DNA from: Clostridia bacterium
GTDB lineage: Bacteria > Bacillota > Clostridia > Oscillospirales > CAG-272
Direction: 5' to 3'
Length of the DNA: 60,179 bases
Assembly: GCA_017625755.1 (NCBI GenBank)
Contig: JAGAKG010000001.1
Location: forward strand, 1 to 60,179
Below the pieces are notes generated by a model. The model made no database searches. It saw nothing but the letters and a program-made list of their open reading frames with translations, and was not told the origin of the DNA. Of the stretch, positions 14,867 to 23,827 are shown piece by piece (the stretch's first letter is position 1; each line of letters starts with the position of its first letter). A program made the translations under genes and the position numbers.

Positions 14867-16591
14867 ATGAAAAGAAAGTTAATTGCCCTGCTCTCTGCTA
14901 TTCTGGTGCTATGCACCGTATTGGTCTCCTGCGGAAGCATTTCGTCGGTCGGAAAGGTCATCAACAAGGATTTTGACCTCACCCCCGAGCTATACAAGAC
15001 CGCAAAAGACCTCGCAGAGCTGAAGGATTACAGTTTTTACGACAGCTTGACATCAGAGGAATTCGCGCTTTTTTATAAGCTCGATATTGAAACCGTCACG
15101 ACGACCTACAAGGTGCTTAGCCTGAGAAGCGGAACGGTGGTAGGAACATTCGTATCAGACAAGGATACATTCCGTAGCTTTGAGTTCATTGAGGATACTC
15201 CCGCCTTCCTCGTGTCAAAGGCTGTTATAAACACCAACGCTATCGATGTACTGACAGACGATACAAAAAAAGCTGAACTGCTTAATATCGTAACCAAGGT
15301 CGCAAACGGTGAGCTTGACATAGACGACGATGTTATTGCTTCTCTTGAGGGATATATTGAGATGACATACACGCTTTACGATTCCACGGGCGTTGAGGTC
15401 GCTCTCTCGAGCAGAGCGAAGGATTCTCGCGCTTATGCCGATATGATAATATTCAACGGTATTGCATACGACATAAACGAGGACGCGGGAACACTTGTCA
15501 AGGCTGTTGAGGTCCCCGAATATCTCGATATCAACGAATGTAACGCATATAACGATGAGTATTTCTATATGGTGAATAACAACAAGCTCACGGTATACGA
15601 CCGTTCATTCAATCACAAATTCACCTACATCGCGCCCAAGCACGGAGATGACAGCGTCGAGGACGGTATATACAACTACAACATTCTCAACAACGGCGAC
15701 ATCCTGCTCCAGTATACCCTGACTCAGGACGAGGACGCGCAGCGCTACGACCTCTCCTATGTTGAGGACGGTGTTACATACAAATCCAACCTCGTATCCA
15801 AGCTTATTTCTGTCAAGAACGGAAAGGCAAAGGACATCAAGCTTGACTATATCGTCGCTAGTATTTTTACAAACAACGCGCTTTACGATAACGACAAGAG
15901 CGAGAACGAGAATATCTTTACCGATAAATTTGACAATATCGCTATCATCTACCCCATTGAGGACAAAAAGCTTATGGTTTCCGATGCCGATGTTGATATG
16001 GTTCTTATGAACAACAACGCAAAGGCTAAAAAGTCGCTCAAGATGGTGGATAACCAGATTGCATCCTGGGCAACCAAGATAGGTGACGACAAGTATCTTG
16101 TCAGAACGCTTGACGGCGGTGCAACGATTATCAAGTCAAACGGCAAGGTTCTTAACACAATGAACCGCGCCCTTGAGTTTTGCGGCGATTATTTCGTCGG
16201 AGAGAGAGCTATATACAATCTTGACTTAGAGAAGGCTTACGACCTCTACGAAAACGACGCGAAGGTTATCTCAACGACCAACCGTGCCATTCTCATAAAG
16301 GAGACCACCGAGTCGGGCTATGAGGTAATCAAGCTTCTCGACGGCACATCGGAGACTGTATTTACATACACAAACGGCGACAAGACCGCCTTCTATTCCG
16401 AGGCTTACGATAATTTCTATATAATCAAGGACTCTGATGCTCAGTATTACTACTACAACGAGCTTGGAGAGAATATTCTGGTTTCCAAGAGCAAGCTTGC
16501 ATCACTTGCAGTGTCCCACGAACACACCTCTGTGCTTCTCTGCTCTGTCACCGACGAGGGCAGCACATACTGTATACTTACAAAAGAATAA
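14867..16591 (+). CDS. Secreted lipoprotein of unknown function
   Basis: A 574-residue lipoprotein with signal peptide and lipobox LVSC (Cys22). From about 220 the sequence has repeating strands such as YFYMVNNNKLTVYDRSFNHKF, DKYLVRTLDGGATIIKSNGK and DGTSETVFTYTNGDK, which suggests a beta-propeller-like C-terminal part; I recognise no catalytic motif. It has its own consensus promoter and terminator, so it is monocistronic. It follows the AraC gene at 13949, but nothing shows it to be part of the methyl-transfer locus. Confidence 0.7.
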   Translation: MKRKLIALLSAILVLCTVLVSCGSISSVGKVINKDFDLTPELYKTAKDLAELKDYSFYDSLTSEEFALFYKLDIETVTTTYKVLSLRSGTVVGTFVSDKDTFRSFEFIEDTPAFLVSKAVINTNAIDVLTDDTKKAELLNIVTKVANGELDIDDDVIASLEGYIEMTYTLYDSTGVEVALSSRAKDSRAYADMIIFNGIAYDINEDAGTLVKAVEVPEYLDINECNAYNDEYFYMVNNNKLTVYDRSFNHKFTYIAPKHGDDSVEDGIYNYNILNNGDILLQYTLTQDEDAQRYDLSYVEDGVTYKSNLVSKLISVKNGKAKDIKLDYIVASIFTNNALYDNDKSENENIFTDKFDNIAIIYPIEDKKLMVSDADVDMVLMNNNAKAKKSLKMVDNQIASWATKIGDDKYLVRTLDGGATIIKSNGKVLNTMNRALEFCGDYFVGERAIYNLDLEKAYDLYENDAKVISTTNRAILIKETTESGYEVIKLLDGTSETVFTYTNGDKTAFYSEAYDNFYIIKDSDAQYYYYNELGENILVSKSKLASLAVSHEHTSVLLCSVTDEGSTYCILTKE

Positions 16592-16597
16592 CAAACC

Positions 16598-16636
16598 AAA
16601 AATATGGCTATCGCAAATGCGATAGCCATATTTTTT
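16598..16636. terminator. Bidirectional terminator
   Basis: Long stem ATATGGCTATCGC with its complement around a small A-rich loop and T/A flanks. It serves the lipoprotein gene (+) and the flotillin operon (-), whose last stop is at 16642. Confidence 0.92.
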
Positions 16637-16641
16637 ATAGA

Positions 16642-18030
16642 TCATTCAGCAGTCTCTGTCGTATCTGTCTTCGGCTCATCTATCTTCTTGCCGAGGAGTG
16701 ATGGCAGCTGCATACCTGCCATCGCAAACACCTCGTCAAGAGGGGGAACCGACTTCATCATACCCGAAATAAAGTTTGCCGTTGAAGTCTTTCCGTCGGC
16801 GTTCTGTCCGCCGTCCCAGACTGTGACCTTATCGATCTTGATATTCTTGACCGCGTCAACCTGAACTCTCATAAGGTCCTCGAGCTTATCTGCTATGAGA
16901 AGCTTGAGCGCAGCTTCGGCATCTCCGCCTGCCGCGTTTACTATCTCCGCAAAGCCCGCCGCCTGCTTCTTGAGTATCTCCTCAACGCCTCGAGCCTCGG
17001 CTTCCATCTTAGCATAGATTGCGTCAGCTTCACCCTGCGCGCGTCTACGCATCTGCTCTGCCTCTGCCTCAGCCGCAAGCTCCATTTCCTTTTTCTTAGC
17101 CTCGGCGCGAACGATAATGTCAGCCTCAAGAGTTGCCTTTTCCTTAGCGCGTCTTGCTTCCTCTGCCGCCTGCTCAGCCGCATAGGATTCCTCGCGAGCC
17201 TTTGCCGCCTGAATCTTCTCGGCGGTGGTAGCTATCTTCATAGCCTCGGCTTCCTTTTCCTTGAGCGCCGCCTCGGACATCGCTATCTTCATCTTGGCTT
17301 CATTTTCACCTTGAATAGCCACAGACTCTGCCTCGGAGACCTTTATTCTCTGCTCCATTCTTGCGTTTGCCTCACCGATAGAACCCTCTCTGTCCTGCTC
17401 GGCAACGCTCTTTTTAGCGTCGTTTATAGCCTTAGCCGCAGCCTCTTTACCGAGAGCCGCTATGTATCCCGACTCGTCGCTGATATCCGTTACATTGACA
17501 TTTATTAGGCGCAGACCTATCTTTTTAAGCTCTGTTTCAACATTGCTGCTTACTGCCGCAAGGAACTTGTCTCTGTCGGTGTTTATCTCCTCGATATCCA
17601 TCGTCGCGATTATCAGACGAAGCTGACCGAAAATGATATCCTTGGAAAGCTCCTGTATCTCGGAAAGCTGAAGTCCGAGAAGTCGCTCTGCGGCGTTCTG
17701 CATAACACCGGGCTCTGTCGAGATACCGACGGTAAATCTCGAGGGAACATCAATTCTGATGTTCTGTCTTGAAAGGGCGTTCTTCAGGTCGACCTGAATT
17801 GAAATAGGTGTCAGGTCGAGATATGAATAGGACTGGAACACGGGAACAACAAACTCCGCGCCGCCGTGAATACACTTGGCGCTTCTGTTGGTTCCGTCCT
17901 TATTCTTACCGATAGAACCGTAAATTACCATTATCTTGTCGGAAGGACATTTCTTGTATCTGGAAAATAACCAGGCAACAAACGACAGCGCGACAAGCAC
18001 TATGGCGCAGATTAAAATGATGGTTTCCAT
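16642..18030 (-). CDS. floT: Flotillin-like SPFH/Band 7 protein
   Basis: A 462-residue protein. An N-terminal membrane helix (about 1-24) is followed by an SPFH/Band 7 domain to about 190 and a long Ala/Glu/Lys-rich coiled coil with flotillin-type EAEAE runs to about 380. The C-terminus is LEDLMRVQVDAVKNIKIDKVTVWDGG-like, typical of flotillins. Flotillins scaffold membrane microdomains and are often paired with an NfeD protein, as here (19307). The start is ATG 18030 with GGAGG 8 bases upstream; a TTG-initiated extension lies in the ribosome binding site. It is the last gene of a five-gene operon. Confidence 0.92.
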   Translation of the reverse strand: METIILICAIVLVALSFVAWLFSRYKKCPSDKIMVIYGSIGKNKDGTNRSAKCIHGGAEFVVPVFQSYSYLDLTPISIQVDLKNALSRQNIRIDVPSRFTVGISTEPGVMQNAAERLLGLQLSEIQELSKDIIFGQLRLIIATMDIEEINTDRDKFLAAVSSNVETELKKIGLRLINVNVTDISDESGYIAALGKEAAAKAINDAKKSVAEQDREGSIGEANARMEQRIKVSEAESVAIQGENEAKMKIAMSEAALKEKEAEAMKIATTAEKIQAAKAREESYAAEQAAEEARRAKEKATLEADIIVRAEAKKKEMELAAEAEAEQMRRRAQGEADAIYAKMEAEARGVEEILKKQAAGFAEIVNAAGGDAEAALKLLIADKLEDLMRVQVDAVKNIKIDKVTVWDGGQNADGKTSTANFISGMMKSVPPLDEVFAMAGMQLPSLLGKKIDEPKTDTTETAE

Positions 18031-18068
18031 AAATTTTTCCTCCAAAGTATATAAAAATTTTAGAACTA

Positions 18069-19310
18069 CTATTTAAGTATGCACTGTCTTTCAAGCGCAT
18101 TCACAAAGCTCGATGCGTGATAGACTCGATAGTCCATAACCTTATCCCCAAGCTCTATCTTACGCCTTGAGCGACCGTCATCGGCATAGACCTTCTGGTC
18201 GCTCGGAGCTACCACTATTATCTTTACCGACTCCTGATTAAGCTTTTTGTCGGCTTCAAAGAAGTAATTCAGCGTGGATATATGCTCTGCGACGAAAAGG
18301 ACTCTGTGAGTATAGGTTGCGTTGCCCTCCTCGTCAAGGAATATCGGTGTTTTTCTATGCGGGATACCCAAAATCTTGCAGGTATACGCCGTACCGTCAG
18401 CCTCGACGGTAAAATTACTTCCCTCCTGCCCGAAAAAGAGCGAGGAATATATCTTTTTTACATTCGTAAGTCTGTACTTATTCTCCCTGCACACCCGTTT
18501 CAAGCCTTTCATAAAGCGGCGGCGTGAGATAATTCCGCGTCCGTATTTGAGCGCGAGATATCCAAGCAACAGAATGACAGCCGCCACGGGGAGCGCTACG
18601 GAAAATACTCCGAGAATATAGAACACAGAGATAATAACGACGAGAACAACAGGAAGAAATGCCGCCGTTACAATAAAACCGACCGAGGTATAGGTAAGCT
18701 GCCATATCAGCCCGCCAAGCTTTTTTCGCTCGGGCAGTCCCCCTTTTGCGCATTTTATCTCAACCCAGCCAAGCGCCGACGCGTATGTGACAATTATGGT
18801 AAGAAAAATGAGGAGCGGATTGAGAAGCACGAGCAGATAGTTTAAGGAGAAATAGGCGTCGTTAAAGATTGCCACCTCAAGCTCGAGTATTATATCCCTT
18901 ATGGGAAGCACAAGAGACCAGAATCCGAGAATAGCGAAGCTTATCCAAAAGAAATCCGAGCGAAGCACGAACAGATATCTTTTATAAAACCGACCTTGAT
19001 TTTTTTCGTCCGAGAGAAATCGCTCAAGCTCCCCTCTCTCAAAAAAGAGATATGCGTTCATAAAGCAGGAGAGCGCAAAAAGCGAATAGGCGAGCGATAT
19101 AACGCTCCTGAGCGTTGCGCTGAGCACATCGGCATCATAGCCAAGTCTCGAATCGTTTTGAGTGAAAATATTGACCGTAACTATCGAGGCTACCACCGAA
19201 TAAAGCATATATATAACGGTGACCGCCCCCACAATTCTGAGCAGCTGCGGAAGATTTTCACGCGAGAAAATCGCTTTTATTCTCGCTTTCATTTTTTTCT
19301 GACCTTTCAT
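18069..19310 (-). CDS. Polytopic membrane protein of the flotillin operon
   Basis: A 413-residue protein with about six hydrophobic segments in the first 270 residues and a soluble C-terminal domain (about 280-413). I do not recognise the family. Its first ATG (19310) overlaps the NfeD stop (ATGA). A second ATG at 19292 has AAAGGT 9 bases upstream and is an equally plausible start. Both lie in an 18-base tandem duplication. Its position between NfeD and flotillin suggests work at the same membrane site (inference). Confidence 0.75.
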   Translation of the reverse strand: MKGQKKMKARIKAIFSRENLPQLLRIVGAVTVIYMLYSVVASIVTVNIFTQNDSRLGYDADVLSATLRSVISLAYSLFALSCFMNAYLFFERGELERFLSDEKNQGRFYKRYLFVLRSDFFWISFAILGFWSLVLPIRDIILELEVAIFNDAYFSLNYLLVLLNPLLIFLTIIVTYASALGWVEIKCAKGGLPERKKLGGLIWQLTYTSVGFIVTAAFLPVVLVVIISVFYILGVFSVALPVAAVILLLGYLALKYGRGIISRRRFMKGLKRVCRENKYRLTNVKKIYSSLFFGQEGSNFTVEADGTAYTCKILGIPHRKTPIFLDEEGNATYTHRVLFVAEHISTLNYFFEADKKLNQESVKIIVVAPSDQKVYADDGRSRRKIELGDKVMDYRVYHASSFVNALERQCILK

Positions 19311-19321
19311 TTTTTTCTGAC
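19286..19321. repeat. Tandem duplication of 18 bases at a gene junction
   Basis: Two exact copies of CTTTCATTTTTTTCTGAC (19286-19303 and 19304-19321). The duplication spans the NfeD stop and produces two in-frame start codons for the next gene, adding MKGQKK ahead of MKARIK. Confidence 0.9.
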
Positions 19322-19984
19322 GACGAGATTGGTCTGTCCGCTGACGCCCACAACGACTATCTCACTTCCCGTGGGAATAGCTTCCTCGTCGTCTGTGACC
19401 GCTCCTCTCTCGACATAAGTGCCCTGAAGCATTACAGACACCTTTCCCTCTCCCGTTCTTGCGGGGGGAACTGTGAGATATACCTTACCCGAGGTTCCGA
19501 TTGCGTTTCTGTTATCAGCATTGCCGTCGTTCCTGAGCTTCATAACCCATCTGAAAAGGAATGCGAGAGCCAGCATCATAGCAAAGCCCGACAGGGTTGC
19601 CACAAGAAGTGTTATCCAAAGCTCGACTCCGTCCATCACGACGCCCACCCAGCCGAACACCACGAAGAACGCGATAATTCCTCTGAGGGTAAATATGCGA
19701 AGTCCGTCAAGTCCGAAAGTATCGGGAGCCTCGGCTTCCATATCTCCGCCGAAAACTCCGTCGGGGGTATCCGCATCGGGAATATCGTCCGGAATATCGT
19801 CCGGGATATCGTCGGGAATGTCGTCGGGGATATCGTCTACACCGTCTCCCATTCCGTCGCTATTACCCAAACCTATAAGCAAAAGCACCGTCTGTATCAG
19901 GAGAACGAGTGTGGCAGGTATCGCAAAGCAAGCAAAGACCTGCGATGCCGTACTGAGTGAATTCCACCAATCAACTATAAACAT
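19307..19984 (-). CDS. NfeD-like membrane protein with DIPD repeats
   Basis: A 225-residue YuaF/NfeD-type protein. It has an N-terminal membrane helix (about 17-40), an acidic linker with five tandem DIPD units (51-70), two more hydrophobic segments (about 95-145), and a C-terminal OB-fold NfeD domain (about 155-225, with GTSGKVYLT and GSEIVVVGVSGQTNLVV). NfeD proteins partner with flotillins and stabilise or tether them. AAAGGA lies 8 bases upstream of ATG 19984. The repeated linker is coded by a 12-base tandem repeat and may vary in length between strains. Confidence 0.85.
   Translation of the reverse strand: MFIVDWWNSLSTASQVFACFAIPATLVLLIQTVLLLIGLGNSDGMGDGVDDIPDDIPDDIPDDIPDDIPDADTPDGVFGGDMEAEAPDTFGLDGLRIFTLRGIIAFFVVFGWVGVVMDGVELWITLLVATLSGFAMMLALAFLFRWVMKLRNDGNADNRNAIGTSGKVYLTVPPARTGEGKVSVMLQGTYVERGAVTDDEEAIPTGSEIVVVGVSGQTNLVVRKK
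19775..19834. repeat. Five 12-base tandem repeats coding DIPD
   Basis: Units of the type GGAATATCGTCC on the + strand, imperfect, inside the NfeD-like gene. The unit is a multiple of three, so changes in copy number keep the frame. Confidence 0.9.
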
Positions 19985-20011
19985 AATATTTGTCCTTTCT
20001 GGGTATTATAA

Positions 20012-20638
20012 TTATTTGTCAGTATCTTTTATGAGAGAATATCCGCAATCCCAGCAAACATCAGCGTCGGCGCGGTTTTCCCGTCCGCAGACGATACACA
20101 TTGTGATATCCTTTTGCTCGGGATTGATGATGAAAAGGCGTTTAATTCCGTAAAAGTGATATACCGTGCAGCCGACCTTGTATTTATCAAGGAAATGCTC
20201 AGGCTTCACCGCCGTATACGAGTCCATCGCAATTGCGGCAGCTCTGTCTGTCTTTGCTCCAAACACCTCTACCTTGTGACTCACAATCCTGCCATCTGTT
20301 CTCTGCACCGTGAGATAGACCTCGTTTTGCGTATATCTTCGAGGCTTCCCTTCATTTGTGAAGGCGCTCACAGTCTGGACATCTACCTTTGTTACCTCGC
20401 CGCTCCAGGTTTTGTCGATAAGCTTTATCGGAAATCTCGTTATGGCAACAGGCAAAGCCAGCAAAACAATGTAGCAAAGCATCTGCCCGACATCACCAAG
20501 TGCCGAAAAGAGTCTCTCTCCCACAAGCACAAGCAGAATTATAATCACTATTTCAAGCAAAGCGAAGACAAGAGCGGAAAAAATCATTCTTTTTCTCACC
20601 CACCGCTTTACATCATCAGGTAAAAAGATTTCAGTCAT
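20012..20638 (-). CDS. Membrane protein with C-terminal zinc ribbon
   Basis: A 208-residue protein with two hydrophobic segments near 17-40 and 50-70, a soluble middle domain, and a C-terminal zinc ribbon CIVCGRENRADADVCWDCG (about 181-199). I do not recognise the family. It starts 4 bases after the DUF1836 gene stops and is followed 27 bases later by the NfeD gene, so it is part of the flotillin operon. Confidence 0.75.
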   Translation of the reverse strand: MTEIFLPDDVKRWVRKRMIFSALVFALLEIVIIILLVLVGERLFSALGDVGQMLCYIVLLALPVAITRFPIKLIDKTWSGEVTKVDVQTVSAFTNEGKPRRYTQNEVYLTVQRTDGRIVSHKVEVFGAKTDRAAAIAMDSYTAVKPEHFLDKYKVGCTVYHFYGIKRLFIINPEQKDITMCIVCGRENRADADVCWDCGYSLIKDTDK

Positions 20639-20642
20639 TTTA

Positions 20643-21197
20643 TCACTCCAATGTGGCGAGGATATCCTCTGCCGATTTTCTCAGCTCCGACGCCGCGTGT
20701 GCGTAAAGCATTACCTGCAATATCTTCACAAGCTGTTTTTTGGTATCGGGGCGTCTCTCCTCGAAATCGAGTATAGCGTCCTCCGCCGCCTGCCGTACCG
20801 TCTCCTTATCTGTCATATCAAGCTCTCCCGACGCGAGCATATCTACATATTTGTGATAAAGCTCATCGTCGCCTATAAGGTCGTCGTCGGGGTCGTCAAG
20901 CACTCCGCCGATAATTCGGATAAGACCGCATATACGGTCTATCTGCAACGCCTCTCTGAGCATATTTATTATAATGATACGCGCGAACTGCTCTCTTGAA
21001 TAAACCCTTTTTTTCGGCGAGGTAACAAAGCCTCGCTTTACCCAATTCTGTATCAGATAAGGTTCAAGACCTGTCATCACCGATATTTGGGAGAGCGTTA
21101 TTCCACCAGTGGCGAAAATGCCATCAAAAAGCAATTTTGAGCTTCCCTTTTCCAAAGCTTTGACCTCTATCGTCGTTCCCGGAAATGTTGTTGACAT
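20643..21197 (-). CDS. DUF1836 family regulator (MerR-like helix-turn-helix)
   Basis: A 184-residue protein. The segment ITLSQISVMTGLEPYLIQNW then VKRGFVTSPKKRVYSREQFARI (about 33-75) is the DUF1836 signature and resembles a winged helix-turn-helix of MerR type. It is the first gene of the flotillin operon and follows a promoter overlapped by a perfect 16-base palindrome, so autoregulation of the operon is likely. AGGAGGTGA lies before ATG 21197. Function in this family has not been established to my knowledge. Confidence 0.85.
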   Translation of the reverse strand: MSTTFPGTTIEVKALEKGSSKLLFDGIFATGGITLSQISVMTGLEPYLIQNWVKRGFVTSPKKRVYSREQFARIIIINMLREALQIDRICGLIRIIGGVLDDPDDDLIGDDELYHKYVDMLASGELDMTDKETVRQAAEDAILDFEERRPDTKKQLVKILQVMLYAHAASELRKSAEDILATLE

Positions 21198-21230
21198 ACG
21201 CTCACCTCCTATCTCATTTAGTACACTATG

Positions 21231-21259
21231 ATTATATCACACGGTCAAGTGACCGTCAA
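21231..21259 (-). promoter_or_regulatory. Promoter of the DUF1836-flotillin operon
   Basis: TTGACG (21259-21254), 17-base spacer, TATAAT (21236-21231) on the minus strand, 33 bases before the start codon at 21197. Confidence 0.8.
21241..21256. promoter_or_regulatory. Perfect palindrome over the promoter spacer and -35 (operator candidate)
   Basis: ACGGTCA AG TGACCGT: 7-base arms with a 2-base centre, covering the spacer and part of the -35 box. This is where a repressor would block RNA polymerase. The DUF1836 helix-turn-helix protein encoded directly downstream is the likely binder. Confidence 0.65.
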
Positions 21260-21335
21260 GAGGTTTTTTCAACTTTTTTCATTTTCTACGCTTTGAACAT
21301 TTTTGAATATTTGGTTTTAGTGATTATCTATAAAA

Positions 21336-21374
21336 ACAGAAAAAGGCTTCCCATACAGGAAACCTTTTTCTGTT
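21336..21374 (-). terminator. Terminator of the cytidylyltransferase unit
   Basis: On the minus strand ACAGAAAAAGG ... CCTTTTTCTGT forms a hairpin directly after the stop at 21373, followed by TTTTTAT. The inner part TTTCC/GGAA also pairs imperfectly. Confidence 0.8.
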
Positions 21375-22698
21375 ACATACAAACCACATCACGACCTGCG
21401 TGGAAGTCCTCAAACACAGTACTTATCGCAACGCTGACTTTTCTCGATACATAAAGGTTGGGAAGGTTTTTCATAGCCCTCATAAACGCCGATATCTCGT
21501 ATCTTATTCCCTCTCCCTCGAGAGAATAGAAATATCTTCTGTTAGCCTCGGCGTTCTCAAATCTGGTCTCGAAATACTCGGTTTTCCACCACGGCGCGGG
21601 AACATATATATATCCCTTTGTGCCCGAGATTATAAGCTCACCCTCGGATTTCACTCCGACGCCTACCTTAATACTCGCCACTGCCTGAGGATAACGGAAA
21701 TTGACTTTTGTGAATGTGTCAAGTCCTGACTTTTCGTTTTTGAAGGTTATAAGCTCCTTGCTGGTATATTCTGTTCCGAGAAGCTCAAGCACGGGAAGCA
21801 TCGCTATCGGTCCCCACTCGTCAAGTGCGCCGAGAACCTCTCCCTTCTCTATTTCCTCCTCGGTACGCAGACTCGTGCAGGTAGCCTCTACCGACTTTAT
21901 ATCTCCGACCGCTCCACTCTTTGCGATAGCTATAAGTCTCGAAAAAGCAGTTGCGTACGCCGTTTTTATTCCCTCGTAAAGCACACATTTGTTCTCAGCC
22001 GCAATGGTGAGAAGCTCCTTCGTCTGCTCCGCGGAGAGAGAGATAGGAGACTCGCATATAACATGCTTTCCTCGGCTGAGCGCGAGCTTTACCTGCTCGT
22101 AATGCTTATCGGGTGCGGAAATGACATAAATCGCCTCGACATTATCAAGCAACTCGTCGTAGCTATGGCATATATTGAGCCCGTTTGAGCGAAGCTCGTC
22201 CTCGTCACACCCTTCGGGCGCGAAGATATCGGTAGCGCTGACGCCGTTGACAAAATTACATTCGGCAACGAACTTTCTCGCCATATTGGAATATCCCACA
22301 ACGCCAAAGCGCGTGTTTTCCTTAGCTCTTATCTCGCTGCTTGAAATTCCCTGCGTTCTGTCGAGATACACGACCTTGCAGTATTCGTTAAGGTAATCAA
22401 AGGTACCAACCCAGTCGGAGCCGACAGTAAATATATCAACATTATACCTTTGGATATCGTCTATCTTCTGTCCCTCGTATTCCTCGACGATTATCTCGTC
22501 GGCAATACCCGTCGCCTGAACTGCCAGAACTCGCTCCATCAGGGATTGCTGAACATTGAGCTTTCCTCGGGACTTGTCAAAATCGTCTGCGGTAACACCG
22601 ACTATCAGGTAGTCCCCGAGTGCCTTTGCTCTTTCAAGCAGTCTTATATGACCGTAGTGCAAAAGGTCGTATGTTCCGTAAGTGATAACCTTGACCAT
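21373..22698 (-). CDS. TagD-like cytidylyltransferase fused to Gfo/Idh/MocA oxidoreductase
   Basis: A 441-residue bifunctional protein. Residues 1-130 form a glycerol-3-phosphate-cytidylyltransferase-like domain with HYGH (the HxGH nucleotide-binding motif, about 14-17) and GISSSEIR (the IS[ST]T-type motif). The rest is a Gfo/Idh/MocA NAD(P)-dependent oxidoreductase (GVVGYSNMA dinucleotide motif, then CESPISLSAEQ in place of the usual EKP). Such enzymes activate a phospho-alcohol as a CDP derivative and act on a sugar or polyol; the exact product is unknown. The start is ATG 22698 with AAGGAG 7 bases upstream; the longer frame to 22851 overlaps the aminotransferase gene and is not real. Confidence 0.82.
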   Translation of the reverse strand: MVKVITYGTYDLLHYGHIRLLERAKALGDYLIVGVTADDFDKSRGKLNVQQSLMERVLAVQATGIADEIIVEEYEGQKIDDIQRYNVDIFTVGSDWVGTFDYLNEYCKVVYLDRTQGISSSEIRAKENTRFGVVGYSNMARKFVAECNFVNGVSATDIFAPEGCDEDELRSNGLNICHSYDELLDNVEAIYVISAPDKHYEQVKLALSRGKHVICESPISLSAEQTKELLTIAAENKCVLYEGIKTAYATAFSRLIAIAKSGAVGDIKSVEATCTSLRTEEEIEKGEVLGALDEWGPIAMLPVLELLGTEYTSKELITFKNEKSGLDTFTKVNFRYPQAVASIKVGVGVKSEGELIISGTKGYIYVPAPWWKTEYFETRFENAEANRRYFYSLEGEGIRYEISAFMRAMKNLPNLYVSRKVSVAISTVFEDFHAGRDVVCM

Positions 22699-22718
22699 AT
22701 CAATCTCCTTATCAGATA

Positions 22719-23792
22719 TTAAAAGAGTCCTCTTTTCTGCATATCGCGAAGCGCCGCGATAAGAGTGTCGTTGTCCTCCTTGGTGAGCGCTCCGATATGA
22801 CCTACACGGAAAATCTTCTCGCTCATCTCGCCGCCGTTGGGGCATACCCAAATATTATACTCGTCCTTGAGAACGGTAAATATCTTATACGCAGACGCGC
22901 CTCTGGGAGCGAGGGGAGTAACCGCGTTAGACATCGACTCAGACACGATATCAAAGGGAAATTCCTTTATCTTCTCTCTGAAATCGTTAGCTATCTCGGC
23001 AATATTTCTTATTTCACTCTCGACTCCGCCCGCCGCTTCTATTTCCTTAAGTCTTGCGTGGATCTGAAGCAGAATTCCTACTGCGGGAGTAAAGGGAGTC
23101 TGTCCGCGCTCTCCGTTTTTGAGTGCGCTCTTGAGGTCAAGATACATACATTTAGTCTGACTTTCATTAACACGCGCCACAGCCCTAGGAGAAAGCACTA
23201 TAACCGATATACCAGGAGGGCACGCAAGCGCCTTTTGAGAGCCCGTTATCATCACATCAACGCCAAGTCTTTCGACATCGAGCGGATCTGCGAGGAATGA
23301 GCTGATAGCGTCGACTATCAGAAACAGACCGTTTCTCTTGCAAAATTCGCTTATCATATCAATGTCGTAATGAACACCCGTAGATGTTTCGTGAACATTG
23401 ACCACGAAAGCGGTATATCCGCCGTTTTCATACTCGGAGAGCATCTGGGCGGTCAGCGCCTTACCCACGGGAAGCTTTATCTCGGAATATTCTATCTCGT
23501 GAATACCGAGAAGTTGAACGAATCTCTCGCCGAAGCTACCGCCGTTGACAACGATAGCCTTATCCTTTGAGGTAAGCGTATTCATTATAGTAGCTTCCAT
23601 TGAAGCAGTTCCCGAGCCTGTTATAAACACGACTCTGGAATCGTCGGACGCCTTTGCGAAAGTCTTTATGAGTCTTTCATTTTCAAGCATTACCTCCGAA
23701 AACTCGGGGGTGCGGAAATAAGGAACCTGCTCCGCGCCGATTGCTCTTACGGCGTCACAGGACTGCACAGGTCCTACGGTAAAGTTTAACAT
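22719..23792 (-). CDS. Class V aminotransferase, PhnW / alanine-glyoxylate type
   Basis: A 357-residue PLP-dependent enzyme of the class V family: FTVGPVQ at the N-terminus, GSGTASMEA near 60, [11 protein letters not shown] near 170 and the PLP-lysine motif [11 protein letters not shown] near 192. It resembles 2-aminoethylphosphonate-pyruvate transaminases and alanine-glyoxylate aminotransferases. The cytidylyltransferase fusion starts 20 bases downstream, so the pair may make a CDP-activated amino-alcohol or aminophosphonate head group (inference). Two adjacent ATGs lie after GGAGG; the second (23792) has the better spacing. An upstream TTG at 23807 is inside the ribosome binding site region. 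Confidence 0.82.
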   Translation of the reverse strand: MLNFTVGPVQSCDAVRAIGAEQVPYFRTPEFSEVMLENERLIKTFAKASDDSRVVFITGSGTASMEATIMNTLTSKDKAIVVNGGSFGERFVQLLGIHEIEYSEIKLPVGKALTAQMLSEYENGGYTAFVVNVHETSTGVHYDIDMISEFCKRNGLFLIVDAISSFLADPLDVERLGVDVMITGSQKALACPPGISVIVLSPRAVARVNESQTKCMYLDLKSALKNGERGQTPFTPAVGILLQIHARLKEIEAAGGVESEIRNIAEIANDFREKIKEFPFDIVSESMSNAVTPLAPRGASAYKIFTVLKDEYNIWVCPNGGEMSEKIFRVGHIGALTKEDNDTLIAALRDMQKRGLF

Positions 23793-23827
23793 CATATTCC
23801 TCCACAAGTTTATTATGTCAGTAGCTA

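Noticed and set aside
18031..18045. TTG-initiated extension of flotillin
   Set aside because: The extra codons lie in the GGAGG site that serves ATG 18030.
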